A program made the translations under genes and the position numbers. From Maribacter sedimenticola (GTDB lineage: Bacteria > Bacteroidota > Bacteroidia > Flavobacteriales > Flavobacteriaceae), in NCBI RefSeq assembly GCF_900188415.1, contig NZ_FZNV01000010.1, positions 39,178-103,177 of the forward strand: a stretch of DNA of 64,000 bases. The letters are read 5' to 3'. The notes beneath the pieces are model-generated. The model did no database searches. It was not told the DNA's origin and worked only from the letters and a program-made list of their open reading frames with translations. This document shows, in pieces, positions 55,201 through 64,000 of the stretch (positions within the stretch are counted from its first letter, which is position 1; every line of letters begins with the position of its first letter).

Positions 55201-58200
55201 ATGGACTTACTGATGTTTGTGATCAGGACGATGATAATGATGGTATTTTAGATACTGAAGAATGTCCAATTGTTCCGGTAGATTTTAGCGCAATAGAATC
55301 TGACCCTATTGTTGAGGGTGATCCTTCGGTAAATTTTACTACTGATATCAATGGTAGTTCGTTACCGTTGACATTGACCGTTGGTAATGTTATAAGTAAC
55401 GGTGCAACTGATATGTCCGTACTATCAGAAAATTCAGGCTCTATATTAAGATTTCAAGACGCCAATGGGGTTATTTCAGGTACAGGATATTCAGCAGAAT
55501 TATTATTCTCAGAGCCTTCTAATTTTAGGTTTGGGGCAAACAATACATTAGGTAATTCCAATATCAACCAATCAGATAGATTTATAATTACACCTATTAA
55601 TCCTTCCGCAGATTTTAAATGGATCATTATATCAAGTGCTGCTGCAGAAATTACGGTACTGAGCAATGAAATGACCATAACGGGGGATAGTAGTTCAGGC
55701 AACTTAGGAAATGCGCCGTTTGCAGAGTTTGACATATCAATTTCAGGTACTGTAGAAGGCCTGGTGGTGTATCATGAAGCCAATTTCTCAGCCCCAACTT
55801 CTTTAAATTCAGGTAGATTTTCATTTTCATTCTGCCCAGACTCGGATAATGACAATATTCCAGATAGTCTTGAAACCGATAGTGACGGGGATGGTTGTGC
55901 AGATACACTAGAGGCAGGTCATACCGATCCAGATAACGACGGTAGATTAGGTTCTTCACCTGTAACCGTAAATGCCAATGGTCTTGTTACCGGACAGGGA
56001 GGATATACGGGAACCAATGCTAATGTAACAACTTCCAACCCAGCGGCTGTAATTACCACACAGCCTTCTAACCAAGTTACGAACTTGGGTGGAAATGCTA
56101 CATTTGCTGCAGTTATTTCTGGTTCCGGTCTTACTTACCAATGGGAAATAAGCACAGATGCAGGAACTAATTGGAACCCAATTACCAATTCGGGAATTTA
56201 TACTGGGGCAGATACCGATCAATTGACCTTAACCGGGGTTTCCACATCTGATCACGATAATGTATTTAGGCTTATTGCCTCTGATATTAATAATGCTTGT
56301 ACCCCAGAAGTAATTACCAATGAAGTTAATCTTTATATAACTCCAGAAATCAGCATATCGGATTCTGCAACAACGGAAGGTTCCAATAACGTTTTCACGA
56401 TAACCGCATCTCATAGTATTAGTCAGGATATTACGTTCAATATCGCGTACACTGATATAACAACCAATAGTGATATTGCCACTAATGGTGTTGATTATAA
56501 TGGACCAAATTCGGTTACACTTTTGGCTAATTCAACATCTGTAAGTTACAATGTTGCTACAGTAGACGACCTTCTTTTTGAAGGAACAGAAGAATTTGAA
56601 ACCCAAATAGCTTACGGTTCTGGCGGTACGGTCAATATTATTGATAATGAAGGAAATGGTTTAATTTATGATAATGACAACCCCGCTGCAGGAGAAGGTA
56701 TTTCCGTAGCAGATTTTTCCGTTAGCGAAGATGTTGCCGGAGGAATCGCAAATTTCGTTTTTACCTATACAGGTCCTGAAGTAGAAAGATCATTTACCTT
56801 GGAATATCTTGTAAATGACGGTAGCGCACAATTATCTTCAGATTATTTGATCAATGGTGGAACTACCATTACAGGAATTATCACATTCCCGGCCAATACA
56901 AGTAACGGAGATACGCAGAGCTTAAACATTAACATCATAAATGACAATTATATTGAACCTACGGAAGATTTGACCTTGGACATTACGAACAAGTCCTTTT
57001 CTAATCTTATTATCGTAGACAATACAGCTATTGGAACCATTACCAACGATGAGACTCCTGCCGCAGGAGAAGGAATTTCAATCGCAGATTTTACAGTTAA
57101 TGAAGGAATTACCGGCCCAAATACTGTTGACTTCGTCGTTACATATACAGGACCTTCCGTTGAAAATGCATTTACTGTAGATTATGCCCTTGCAGATGTA
57201 ACCACTACCGCAGGATCGGATTATAGCGCCAGTGCTACTGGAACGATCACTTTTCCTGCAGATACCGCTGATGGAGATACACAAGTCATTACGTTGTCAA
57301 TAACAAATGACAACATAATTGAAGGTGATGAAAGTTTAACGGCTACATTATCCAATTTATCCAATACCCTTTTGACCATTGTAGATGGAAATGCCACCGG
57401 TATCATAGAAGATAACGACACCACACCATCCACAGGTTTATCCGTTGCAGATTTTACGGTTAACGAAGCAATAGGTACCGTCAATTTCGTAGTTACCTAT
57501 ACGGGAAAAAACGTTAAGGACGGATTCACAGTAGATTACGCCATCAATAATGGCACCGCTTTATCCGGTCAGGACTTTACGGCAGACCTTGCCAATCAAC
57601 TTTCATTTCCCGCTGGTACCACCAACGGAACAACAAGGTCGGTAGCCGTTACCATTAATGATGACTTGATTATTGAGGGACCTGAAAATTTAAGTATACA
57701 ATTGTCCAATCTATCTACATCCTTGCTTAATCTAGTAGATCCGGATGCATTAGGTACAATAACCGACAATGATATCAAAACGGCCACAACCGGTCTTACG
57801 GTTGCTGATTTCACCGTTAACGAAGCTGGCAATACCGCTAACTTTGTCATTACTTATAACGGTAAGGAAGTTCAAAACAGTTTTACGGTGGATTATACCA
57901 TTACAGACGGTACAGCAACCGTAACTACGGATTATAATGTTAGTCCGCTTACAGACACCTTGACATTTCCTGCTGGTACTCAAGATGGTGACCAATTGAC
58001 CGTTGCCATAGATATCTTAGAGGATGTAATCATAGAAGGCAACGAAACCTTAAATTTTGCGCTTAGCAATCTTTCTACGACGCTGATCAATATTGTTGAT
58101 GGCACTGCCGTAGGAACTATTGTGGACAATGATATAAAAACCGCTACAACGGGCTTAAGTGTTGCAGATTTTACCATTGCTGAAGATGGTGGTACCGCTA

Positions 58201-61200
58201 ATTTCGTCATTACCTATAACGGATTGGAAGTACAGGAAGCCTTTACGGTAGATTATAACATTGCCGACATTTCCACAACGGTCAACGCTGACTATACGGC
58301 TACACTTACGGATCAAATTTCCTTCCCCGCAGGAACTTCCAATGGGGACCAAGTATCTATAGCTGTTAACGTTATTAATGATAATCTTATAGAGGCCAAT
58401 GAGCAATTAAGCCTGCAATTATCCAATCTTTCAACCAACCTGATCAATATTGTTGATGCAAATGCCAACGGTACTATCACAGACAACGATAATACGTCAG
58501 ATAAAGGAATTGATTTTCAAAACTTAACGGTAACCGTTACCGAAGGCGACCCAGGCGATACCGTGGAAGCCAATTTTATCGTTGAATTTATTGGTGATAT
58601 AGATACAGGGGAAACCATTGAGGTAGATTATTTGATCAACAACGGTACTGCCGCCAATGCTACCGATTTCTCCCCTCCTGCTACGGTTCAGACATTGACC
58701 TTTACCAACTTGACCAAAACAAATACCATTACGGTTCCTATCCTTAACGATAATACGGTAGAGGCTGTAGAAGATTATTATGTGGATCTTGTAGCTATAC
58801 GGTCTAATGTAGGTATCAGATTATTGAACAACCGTGCAACAGGTATTATTAACGATGATGATGGGGGTAGTTTATCCGTAGCCGGTTTTAGCATTGTTGA
58901 GCAGACCAATTCCATTAATTTTGATGTGTCCTATAGTGGCGACAGGGTTGTTGGCGGATTTACGGTAGCTTATCAAATTACGGACATTTCCACTACTTCT
59001 GGGGTAGATTATACGGTAGAGACTTCTTCAACAGGTACTTTAACGTTTACCGGGGTGGATAACGAGGTGAGGTCCGTACAAATCAATATAATAGGTGATT
59101 CCTTTATAGAACCTAATGAGGACTTACAGATAACGATTTCAAGTCCATCAATAGCAGAGATTACCATTGCGAACAACCAAGCTACGGGTACCATTGTCAA
59201 TGATGACTCCGGTAGTATTTCCGTAACCGGTTTTTCTGTGGATGAATACAATACCACCGCTAATTTTAATGTAACCTATACCGGTCAGCCCATAGATGGC
59301 GGATTTACGGCTTCTTACGTAATCAATGATGTTACTACGACTTCCGGAACGGATTATACAGTAGCATCACAAACTGGTACCCTAAACTTTACGGGCGCCA
59401 ATAATCAGGTGCAACAAGTACCGGTCAACATTATTCAGGATGCTATTTTAGAAGGAAATGAGACATTGAACATTACCATCACTTCAATTTCTCCCAATTT
59501 AGTAACCTCTTCAAATAGTACTGCTACGGGTACAATTGTAGATATCAACCATCAACCAACTGCTGTTGATGATTCCTTTGTGGTTTTCGGTACAACGGAT
59601 TTAACCATTTTGGCCAATGATGATTTTGGTTTCGACGGTCCTGCGACCGTTAATTCACTTCAAGTAGGTGCCGCTCCAATAAATGGTACGGTAACGATTA
59701 TGGACAATGGTACCCCAGGAGATTCAACGGACGATTATTTTGAATACCTACCAAGTCCGTCATTTAATGGTAACGACTCATTTACATATATAATCACGGA
59801 TTCTAACGGCTCAACGGATACGGCCACCGTAAATATTTATGTAAACGATACCAATCTTAAGAAAGATTTTGAAATTAGGTATCAAGGAAGTATCAACGGA
59901 GATTTTACAATGATCGCCAACAATGTACTTTCCCGTACTAGAACAGGGAACTATAATGGGGAAGATGGCAACCATGACTTCACGGACAATGTCTTTGTTG
60001 ATATTGATTCTGACCCAACGACCTTTAACTCTACCAATGCCAATTTGGCAAATCCAGAACCAAGTTTAAGCTGTCTTAATATCAAGAAAGCATATTTATA
60101 CTGGGCAGCGGCAGATAAAGAATATGATGGTACTACCGGTGGTGGTGCCACGGAACCCACTTGGAACTTTAACCAGGTGAAATTAATGCTTCCAGGTCAA
60201 ACGACCTATACGACCGTATCTGCGGATGAAGTAATCTATAGGGGTCGTAATGACCATTTTCAAAATGACCCTTATGTGTGTATAAAGGATATTACGGATG
60301 ACATCAACTTGCTTGCTTCTCCTTTTGGCACCTATCAAGTAGGTAACGTAAAAGCTACGGAAAGAAGGTTATTATCGCATGGTATCAATAGTAATACCGG
60401 TACATCTGGTGGTTGGCAAATTGTATTTGTCTATGAAAACGTATCATTGGACCCAAAAAATATTACGTTATATGATGGGTATGTTCATACGTTTGCCTCT
60501 AATGGTGCAGGTGAAACGGAATTTACGTTTAGTGGTTTTGAAACTATTCCAAATGGTGTCGTAAATGGTGATGTAATGATTGGCGCATTGGAGGGAGATA
60601 GAGATCTTTCCGGAGATCAACTATTGATTTATGATGCTACAAACAACTGGTCCAATATCAGCACAGCTTTGAGACCTGATAATAATTTCTTTAATAGTAG
60701 AATTACTATCGATGGATTAAACTATGTAAACCGTAGTCCTGCGAGTACAAATACGTTAGGTTTTGATGCCGCCTTATTTCCGTTAACAAATGGAGGTAAT
60801 CAATATATTCAAAACAATCAAACATTTGCCCGATTTAAAATCACAACAGATCAGGAATCTTATGGACTATACCTCATGGGACTTAGTGTTGATGTATATC
60901 AACCAAGTTTGGGTGCCTTAAGCTTAGATGTTAATGCTACCGGTCCTTTTGATGCAGGCGAAGTGGTTCCGTTAACGTTGAATATTACTAACACTGGAAA
61001 TGATGATATAGAGGATTTGGAAATTACAACCGTACTGCCAGTAGAAGCTGACTTCTCCGGAGTAGGTACATTGCCCGCCGGCGTTTCACACTCTTATGAC
61101 ACATTATCAAGAACCTTGACCTTTAACGTTGCTAACGGTAATACCAACATGGGAGCAGATTTTGAGATAGATTTTGATATTGTACTTAGGGAACAATGTT

Positions 61201-64000
61201 ATTTCTTGGAGGATGCTTGTACGGCAAGTTTTGAAATTCAATCTACAGCCACCTTTACCGGGGCAACGAACGGTAATACGTATACCACAAATAGTTCCTC
61301 TTCTACGGATTCTTGTGGAATTGGCACACATGACCCAACGGTCATAGATGTACAACAACCTGATCAAGTTGCATGGGCAACGGCTCCAAATGCATTGAAC
61401 AGAACCGTTTCATGTGACAATATTTCAGCTTTGAACAATGCAAACTCTCTGGAACCTGCAACGGCAATCTGTGATTTCACCTTGAACAAGACTGCAGGTG
61501 CATTTGTACCATCTGGCTCTTGTCCTACTGAAGGTACATATACCAATACATGGACGTTTACCGATGCTTGTGGAAGGGTAAGTGAAGTTTATACCCAAGT
61601 AATCACTATTGAAGATAATGACGCTCCAACCTTCAACGAATCCCTACCTGGGGATACGTATGCGGCACATGACAATATTCCGGTAGCTCCGATACTATCC
61701 GCCAATGATAATTGTGATGCAAATTCTACGGTAGTCTTTACGGAAACTTATGACGGTGACAATACAAGTACATCATATACGATCATTAGAAATTGGTCCG
61801 TAAACGATTGTGCAGGTAATAATACCAGCCATACCCAATATATTTATGTTAGTGAGAATGGAGACCCTATTGGTCTAGGTATTTCGGACATAACGGTTAA
61901 TGAAGATGCAGGCACGGCAACGGTTGTAGTTACGCATACTGGATCGGTATCCGGTGGTTTTACACTAAACTACACTACTGCTGATGATACTGCGTTACAA
62001 TCCAATGATTATATTGCACAGTCTAATTTAATTTCTTTCTCCGGTACCAATAATGAAAAAAGGTCCATTACCATTACTATCAATAACGATGACCTTATTG
62101 AGGTAACCGAGCAGTTCTTCGTACAGATTAGCAATGGTACCAATACACCACCAATAAACGATAATGAGGGTATTATCACCATTACGGACAATGATAATAT
62201 TCCAGGTACAACAGGGGTATCTTTTGCCAATAATAATGTAGTCGTTACCGAAGGCACAAATACCTATGCGAGATTTACCGCTACGTTTACAGGAAATATT
62301 GCTCCTGGTCAAGATGTTTTGGTAGACTACATTACATCTAATGGCACCGCAGGAGAACCTGATGATTATACGCTGACGCAGGGTACCATTACTTTTAATA
62401 GTACTACGAATTCCGTAGATATAGATGTTCCGATTATTGATGACTCTATCATTGAACAAACAGAGGATTTTGTATTGACCTTATCCAATATACAATCTAA
62501 CCTAGGTGTTGGCTTTGTTGATCAACAACCTACCAATACCGCAAACGGAACCATAAACGATAATGACAATATTCTGGGAACAACAGGTATTTCCTTTGCC
62601 GATGATACGGTTATTGTAACCGAAGGTTCTGAAACGTTTGCAAGGTTTGTAGTAACCTTTACCGGGGCCATTGCACCAGGCGAGGATGTAACTGTAGATT
62701 TTGAAACATCTGATGGTATTTCTGCCCAACCAGCTGAACAACCTGACGATTACACATATACCAATGGTACGATAACCTTCAATAGTACAACGACCACGTT
62801 CAATATAGACGTGCCGTTCAATGACGATAACATCATTGAACCTACTGAAGATTTTATCTTGACCTTGTCCAATGTACAATCTAATATAGGAGTTGGCTTT
62901 GTTGATCAACAACCTACAAATACGGCTACGGGAATTATCAACGATAACGATAATAATCCTGGTGTAACAGGAATATCGTTTGAAAACGATAATATTACTG
63001 TGAACGAAGCGGATATCTCCGCTACGATCACCGTTCTTCTTACGGGCAATGTTCAAGGAGGCTTTAGCATAGACTATACCACTACTCAAGACTCTGCACT
63101 ACCTGTAAATGACTATACTGCTGTGTCCGGTACATTAAACTTTAACGGAACTGATGGAGAAAGGATTACGATTACCGTTCCTATTACCAATGATAGTTTC
63201 ATTGAACCTACGGAGCAATTTTTCATCGACTTATCCAATATTTCCACTTCGTTGATTGCCATAAACGACAATCAAGGTACGATCACCATTGAGGATGACG
63301 ATCTAGCGCCAGGTAACGGTATTGACTTTATCGCAACAAATGTTGAGGTAACCGAAGGTGTTGGTGTTACGGCCGTTTTCGATGTTATTCTTTCAGGTAC
63401 TTTCCAAGAGCCGTTCGATGTAGCCTTTGAAACAGCTTTTGGCACTGCTACAGCAACAGATTTCATTGCTCAATCGGATATTTTATCGTTCGCAGGTAAC
63501 AATAATGAAGTTCATCAAATCACAGTAAACATACTTAATGATAATTTTATAGAACCTACCGAAGGATACTTTGTTAACCTATTAAGTACTACAAATCCTT
63601 TAGTGCCCATAAATACACCACAAGCTACAGGTACTATTCTTGATGATGATAATACTCCGGGTACCACAGGAATATCCTTTGACGCAGCGGACATCATCGT
63701 GACCGAGGGCGTGGGCGTACAGGCCGTGTTCACCGTGAACTTTACGGGCGAGATCGCTCCGGGAGAGGAAGTGAGCGTGGACTTCGTGACAAACGACGGG
63801 ACAGCCCTGGACGGAACGGACTACATCGCCGACAACGGTACGCTGACCTTCAGGAACGACGAGTACACAAGGACGGTGGCCATCGATATCGTAAACGACA
63901 ATTTCATAGAGCCGCAGGAGCAGTTCTCCATGGTGCTGTCCAACATACAGTCCAACATGGGCATCGAGTTCGTGGACCAACAGCCCACAAACACCAAGAC
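52287..64000 (+). CDS. giant multidomain surface protein with Calx-beta repeats, 3'-truncated by the window
   Basis: A frame of at least 3,904 codons, translated through the window end without any stop. Start: ATG 52287, or ATG 52311 (MTKNFIAALTCVLFCLTSTFLSAQ, a clean signal peptide). Modules by residue (ATG 52287 = 1): N-terminal jelly-roll-like domain; metal site CGNGIDDDGDGNVDEYC (about 177); Calx-beta-like repeats 1-3 (200-555); thrombospondin-3-like Asp motifs (DTDNDGIRDAVDIDDDNDG) and Ig-like parts (556-1350); repeats 4-12 (1355-2420), each ending in a motif like TITDND; a cadherin-like domain (2425-2525); a unique domain (2526-2870); DUF11-like (2875-3025); HYR-like (3030-3190); repeats 13-18 (3195 to the end). 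It is probably exported by the type IX system as an adhesin or gliding-type surface protein (cf. the SprB class); the sorting domain would be beyond the window. Codon use flips at 63682. Confidence 0.93.
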   Translation, partial: MIVSDNRPMTKNFIAALTCVLFCLTSTFLSAQCENSNGGFENGTTNYVFGPGSALESNPSHILNGSAAASLPASGGVITTVGYLISEGETLNFSLFNKVSGTTGSVEVSVSFYNGGGNLRGVENLSIPINGNENYKQNNFTATAPNGTSYFEIEILNNTNDIVYIDDVCFGYQREICGNGIDDDGDGNVDEYCYSISDASVSEGGVMTFTLSTTTAELLTSRTFDLTYVNLTTTDADYTGPSQVTINPFTTSRTFQVTAVNDDWVEATEQQFAIYFTRSTGEVNYEKRQGIGTITDTDVAYVTGGNYDVTEGGTISYGLTLSTGTNSGGQQYVGIEDAYTVDFQVLEYTGSVSPASNGTDFNAFTTTATFPAGSIAGSQIFIDIPTTEDSLVEPSEEFHGIKSQNPAEATKYGSGPSRVSINTENSSLRIHDNDTATISITDATVLENAGNATITFTLNGDVQNPFDIDYATADNTALATTDYTTDSGTINFTGTNAEMYAINFDITDDSVTELQENFVINPVYNPSTVTLTNYVPQQINFVPSSSTITINDDDLDTDNDGIRDAVDIDDDNDGILDTNEAIECIDDDYLAWEFNSPPGTRTVDYVQNPAITNWLISSASDIVIGSGITDASPGTELQITDLNAANYTEAIVNNDYIEVSFTTASNLTYPVMERMGVNWYQNSDGTTIGNAYDAAIAISKDNFTTSTLLNSDVNVHYPTNGVSEFFDLTQSGVQYNLEENTTYTVRIYVYNQQSDGNVAYSVFDDLTLRLSSCLERDTDGDNIPDQLDNDSDNDNCVDAVEAGHTDPDADGYLGNSPVTVNALGQVTGQGGYTGVTGNELLATEATVNVPPSNTTVNDGGSTTFEIDVTAINTTSFSSGTPVYSGPGSSDSSSELTYQWQENGINLSNGGVYSGVNTNTLAINNVSGLSGNTYTVIVTHNDHLCTNIQRSATLTTIDICDPIASGYTDTDGDGLTDVCDQDDDNDGILDTEECPIVPVDFSAIESDPIVEGDPSVNFTTDINGSSLPLTLTVGNVISNGATDMSVLSENSGSILRFQDANGVISGTGYSAELLFSEPSNFRFGANNTLGNSNINQSDRFIITPINPSADFKWIIISSAAAEITVLSNEMTITGDSSSGNLGNAPFAEFDISISGTVEGLVVYHEANFSAPTSLNSGRFSFSFCPDSDNDNIPDSLETDSDGDGCADTLEAGHTDPDNDGRLGSSPVTVNANGLVTGQGGYTGTNANVTTSNPAAVITTQPSNQVTNLGGNATFAAVISGSGLTYQWEISTDAGTNWNPITNSGIYTGADTDQLTLTGVSTSDHDNVFRLIASDINNACTPEVITNEVNLYITPEISISDSATTEGSNNVFTITASHSISQDITFNIAYTDITTNSDIATNGVDYNGPNSVTLLANSTSVSYNVATVDDLLFEGTEEFETQIAYGSGGTVNIIDNEGNGLIYDNDNPAAGEGISVADFSVSEDVAGGIANFVFTYTGPEVERSFTLEYLVNDGSAQLSSDYLINGGTTITGIITFPANTSNGDTQSLNINIINDNYIEPTEDLTLDITNKSFSNLIIVDNTAIGTITNDETPAAGEGISIADFTVNEGITGPNTVDFVVTYTGPSVENAFTVDYALADVTTTAGSDYSASATGTITFPADTADGDTQVITLSITNDNIIEGDESLTATLSNLSNTLLTIVDGNATGIIEDNDTTPSTGLSVADFTVNEAIGTVNFVVTYTGKNVKDGFTVDYAINNGTALSGQDFTADLANQLSFPAGTTNGTTRSVAVTINDDLIIEGPENLSIQLSNLSTSLLNLVDPDALGTITDNDIKTATTGLTVADFTVNEAGNTANFVITYNGKEVQNSFTVDYTITDGTATVTTDYNVSPLTDTLTFPAGTQDGDQLTVAIDILEDVIIEGNETLNFALSNLSTTLINIVDGTAVGTIVDNDIKTATTGLSVADFTIAEDGGTANFVITYNGLEVQEAFTVDYNIADISTTVNADYTATLTDQISFPAGTSNGDQVSIAVNVINDNLIEANEQLSLQLSNLSTNLINIVDANANGTITDNDNTSDKGIDFQNLTVTVTEGDPGDTVEANFIVEFIGDIDTGETIEVDYLINNGTAANATDFSPPATVQTLTFTNLTKTNTITVPILNDNTVEAVEDYYVDLVAIRSNVGIRLLNNRATGIINDDDGGSLSVAGFSIVEQTNSINFDVSYSGDRVVGGFTVAYQITDISTTSGVDYTVETSSTGTLTFTGVDNEVRSVQINIIGDSFIEPNEDLQITISSPSIAEITIANNQATGTIVNDDSGSISVTGFSVDEYNTTANFNVTYTGQPIDGGFTASYVINDVTTTSGTDYTVASQTGTLNFTGANNQVQQVPVNIIQDAILEGNETLNITITSISPNLVTSSNSTATGTIVDINHQPTAVDDSFVVFGTTDLTILANDDFGFDGPATVNSLQVGAAPINGTVTIMDNGTPGDSTDDYFEYLPSPSFNGNDSFTYIITDSNGSTDTATVNIYVNDTNLKKDFEIRYQGSINGDFTMIANNVLSRTRTGNYNGEDGNHDFTDNVFVDIDSDPTTFNSTNANLANPEPSLSCLNIKKAYLYWAAADKEYDGTTGGGATEPTWNFNQVKLMLPGQTTYTTVSADEVIYRGRNDHFQNDPYVCIKDITDDINLLASPFGTYQVGNVKATERRLLSHGINSNTGTSGGWQIVFVYENVSLDPKNITLYDGYVHTFASNGAGETEFTFSGFETIPNGVVNGDVMIGALEGDRDLSGDQLLIYDATNNWSNISTALRPDNNFFNSRITIDGLNYVNRSPASTNTLGFDAALFPLTNGGNQYIQNNQTFARFKITTDQESYGLYLMGLSVDVYQPSLGALSLDVNATGPFDAGEVVPLTLNITNTGNDDIEDLEITTVLPVEADFSGVGTLPAGVSHSYDTLSRTLTFNVANGNTNMGADFEIDFDIVLREQCYFLEDACTASFEIQSTATFTGATNGNTYTTNSSSSTDSCGIGTHDPTVIDVQQPDQVAWATAPNALNRTVSCDNISALNNANSLEPATAICDFTLNKTAGAFVPSGSCPTEGTYTNTWTFTDACGRVSEVYTQVITIEDNDAPTFNESLPGDTYAAHDNIPVAPILSANDNCDANSTVVFTETYDGDNTSTSYTIIRNWSVNDCAGNNTSHTQYIYVSENGDPIGLGISDITVNEDAGTATVVVTHTGSVSGGFTLNYTTADDTALQSNDYIAQSNLISFSGTNNEKRSITITINNDDLIEVTEQFFVQISNGTNTPPINDNEGIITITDNDNIPGTTGVSFANNNVVVTEGTNTYARFTATFTGNIAPGQDVLVDYITSNGTAGEPDDYTLTQGTITFNSTTNSVDIDVPIIDDSIIEQTEDFVLTLSNIQSNLGVGFVDQQPTNTANGTINDNDNILGTTGISFADDTVIVTEGSETFARFVVTFTGAIAPGEDVTVDFETSDGISAQPAEQPDDYTYTNGTITFNSTTTTFNIDVPFNDDNIIEPTEDFILTLSNVQSNIGVGFVDQQPTNTATGIINDNDNNPGVTGISFENDNITVNEADISATITVLLTGNVQGGFSIDYTTTQDSALPVNDYTAVSGTLNFNGTDGERITITVPITNDSFIEPTEQFFIDLSNISTSLIAINDNQGTITIEDDDLAPGNGIDFIATNVEVTEGVGVTAVFDVILSGTFQEPFDVAFETAFGTATATDFIAQSDILSFAGNNNEVHQITVNILNDNFIEPTEGYFVNLLSTTNPLVPINTPQATGTILDDDNTPGTTGISFDAADIIVTEGVGVQAVFTVNFTGEIAPGEEVSVDFVTNDGTALDGTDYIADNGTLTFRNDEYTRTVAIDIVNDNFIEPQEQFSMVLSNIQSNMGIEFVDQQPTNTK
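61875..63660 (+). repeat. C-terminal Calx-beta repeat block (repeats 13-17)
   Basis: Five protein-level repeats of about 110-128 residues with the starts GLGISDITVNEDAG (61876), GVSFANNNVVVTEGT (62213), GISFADDTVIVTEGS (62587), GISFENDNITVNEAD (62971) and GIDFIATNVEVTEGV (63318). The second and third are nearest relatives: the shared segment GVGFVDQQPTNT occurs at 62511 and 62895, exactly 384 bases (128 codons) apart, with near-identical DNA. They carry the acidic calcium-binding turns (INDND, EDDD) of Calx-beta. Confidence 0.85.
63682..64000 (+). other. GC-rich, synonymously recoded last visible repeat (repeat 18)
   Basis: From about 63682 to the window end the reading frame is unchanged and the protein is still a Calx-beta repeat, but the codons end in C or G in about 88 of 106 cases (hand count), against about 6 of 40 just upstream (63541-63660). 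The 60 bases 63721-63780 are 62% G+C; 63601-63660 are 40%. The switch begins right after the GISF start of the repeat. The last residues FVDQQPTNT match repeats 14 and 15 but seven of nine codons differ synonymously from the copy at 62511. Confidence 0.9.

Noticed and set aside
52860..63680. Tandem DNA repeats or CRISPR-like array in the giant gene
   Set aside because: The periodicity is at protein level (Calx-beta repeats of about 110-128 residues) with varied DNA; there are no short identical repeats with unique spacers.
55454..63980. Many leftward frames of 60-195 codons over the giant gene (e.g. 62502-63089, 62028-62459, 63600-63980)
   Set aside because: They are antisense shadows of the repeat-rich giant frame: low-complexity translations, no start context, and the rightward frame is open across all of them.

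Overview
The window is chromosomal DNA from a member of the Bacteroidota, most likely a marine member of the family Flavobacteriaceae (a Maribacter-, Zobellia- or Arenibacter-like genus is my guess; the genus is inference). The evidence is the low G+C content, the scarcity of Shine-Dalgarno sequences, several promoters of the Bacteroidota type (TTTG, about 19 bases, TAnnTTTG), the ribosomal protein THX gene, and family-typical neighbours such as pyrE/SRPBCC/birA and rsfS/ftsH/LUD/cdsA/psd/ACBP. I saw no tRNA, rRNA, insertion sequence, phage gene or CRISPR array.

Layout. 1-9.97 kb: the end of an M20 peptidase gene, a 47-residue hypothetical, PEP carboxylase, a uracil-DNA-glycosylase-like protein, the THX gene, a leftward run (lipoprotein, yaaA, an RluD-type pseudouridine synthase, a PASTA protein) and a rightward ddl-coaD pair. 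10-14.3 kb: two tandem paralogous PAS histidine kinases followed by a single-domain response regulator. 14.3-23.3 kb: an M14 carboxypeptidase lipoprotein, a NUDIX hydrolase divergent from pyrE, and the conserved housekeeping cluster through ftsH and phospholipid synthesis. 23.3-29.3 kb: a two-component system divergent from an outer-membrane protein/DoxX-like pair, then a creatininase-family protein, a small membrane protein and a dienelactone hydrolase. 29.4-47.8 kb: valS, a DUF1573 protein, a PDZ aspartyl protease, an aminotransferase, murB, a sigma/anti-sigma pair, a second sigma factor, lipA, gap, a TPR hybrid kinase, lpxK, a Nif3-type protein, a zinc-ribbon-like coiled coil, a DUF4174 protein and kynurenine 3-monooxygenase. 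47.9-51.6 kb: a compact light/DNA-repair operon (flavin reductase-like protein, DUF2256 protein, cryptochrome-DASH, iron-sulfur photolyase). 51.6-52.3 kb: an AT-rich non-coding leader.

From about 52.29 kb to the last base runs one uninterrupted reading frame of more than 3,900 codons that does not end in the window. I translated it line by line and found no stop. It encodes a secreted giant surface protein with a signal peptide, about 18 Calx-beta-like repeats in two main blocks, thrombospondin-type-3-like calcium motifs, Ig/cadherin-like, DUF11-like and HYR-like modules. It looks like an adhesin secreted by the type IX system and displayed at the cell surface (inference; its C-terminus is outside the window). 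The many leftward frames above it are shadows.

The most striking signal is inside that gene. At about 63,682 the codon choice flips from AT-ending to GC-ending codons (roughly 15% G/C at third positions just before, roughly 83% after, counted by hand), while the protein goes on as the same repeat family. The nine residues FVDQQPTNT are encoded with mostly different synonymous codons on the two sides. This suggests recombination with, or descent from, a GC-rich homologous repeat array, or else an assembly chimera that must be excluded.
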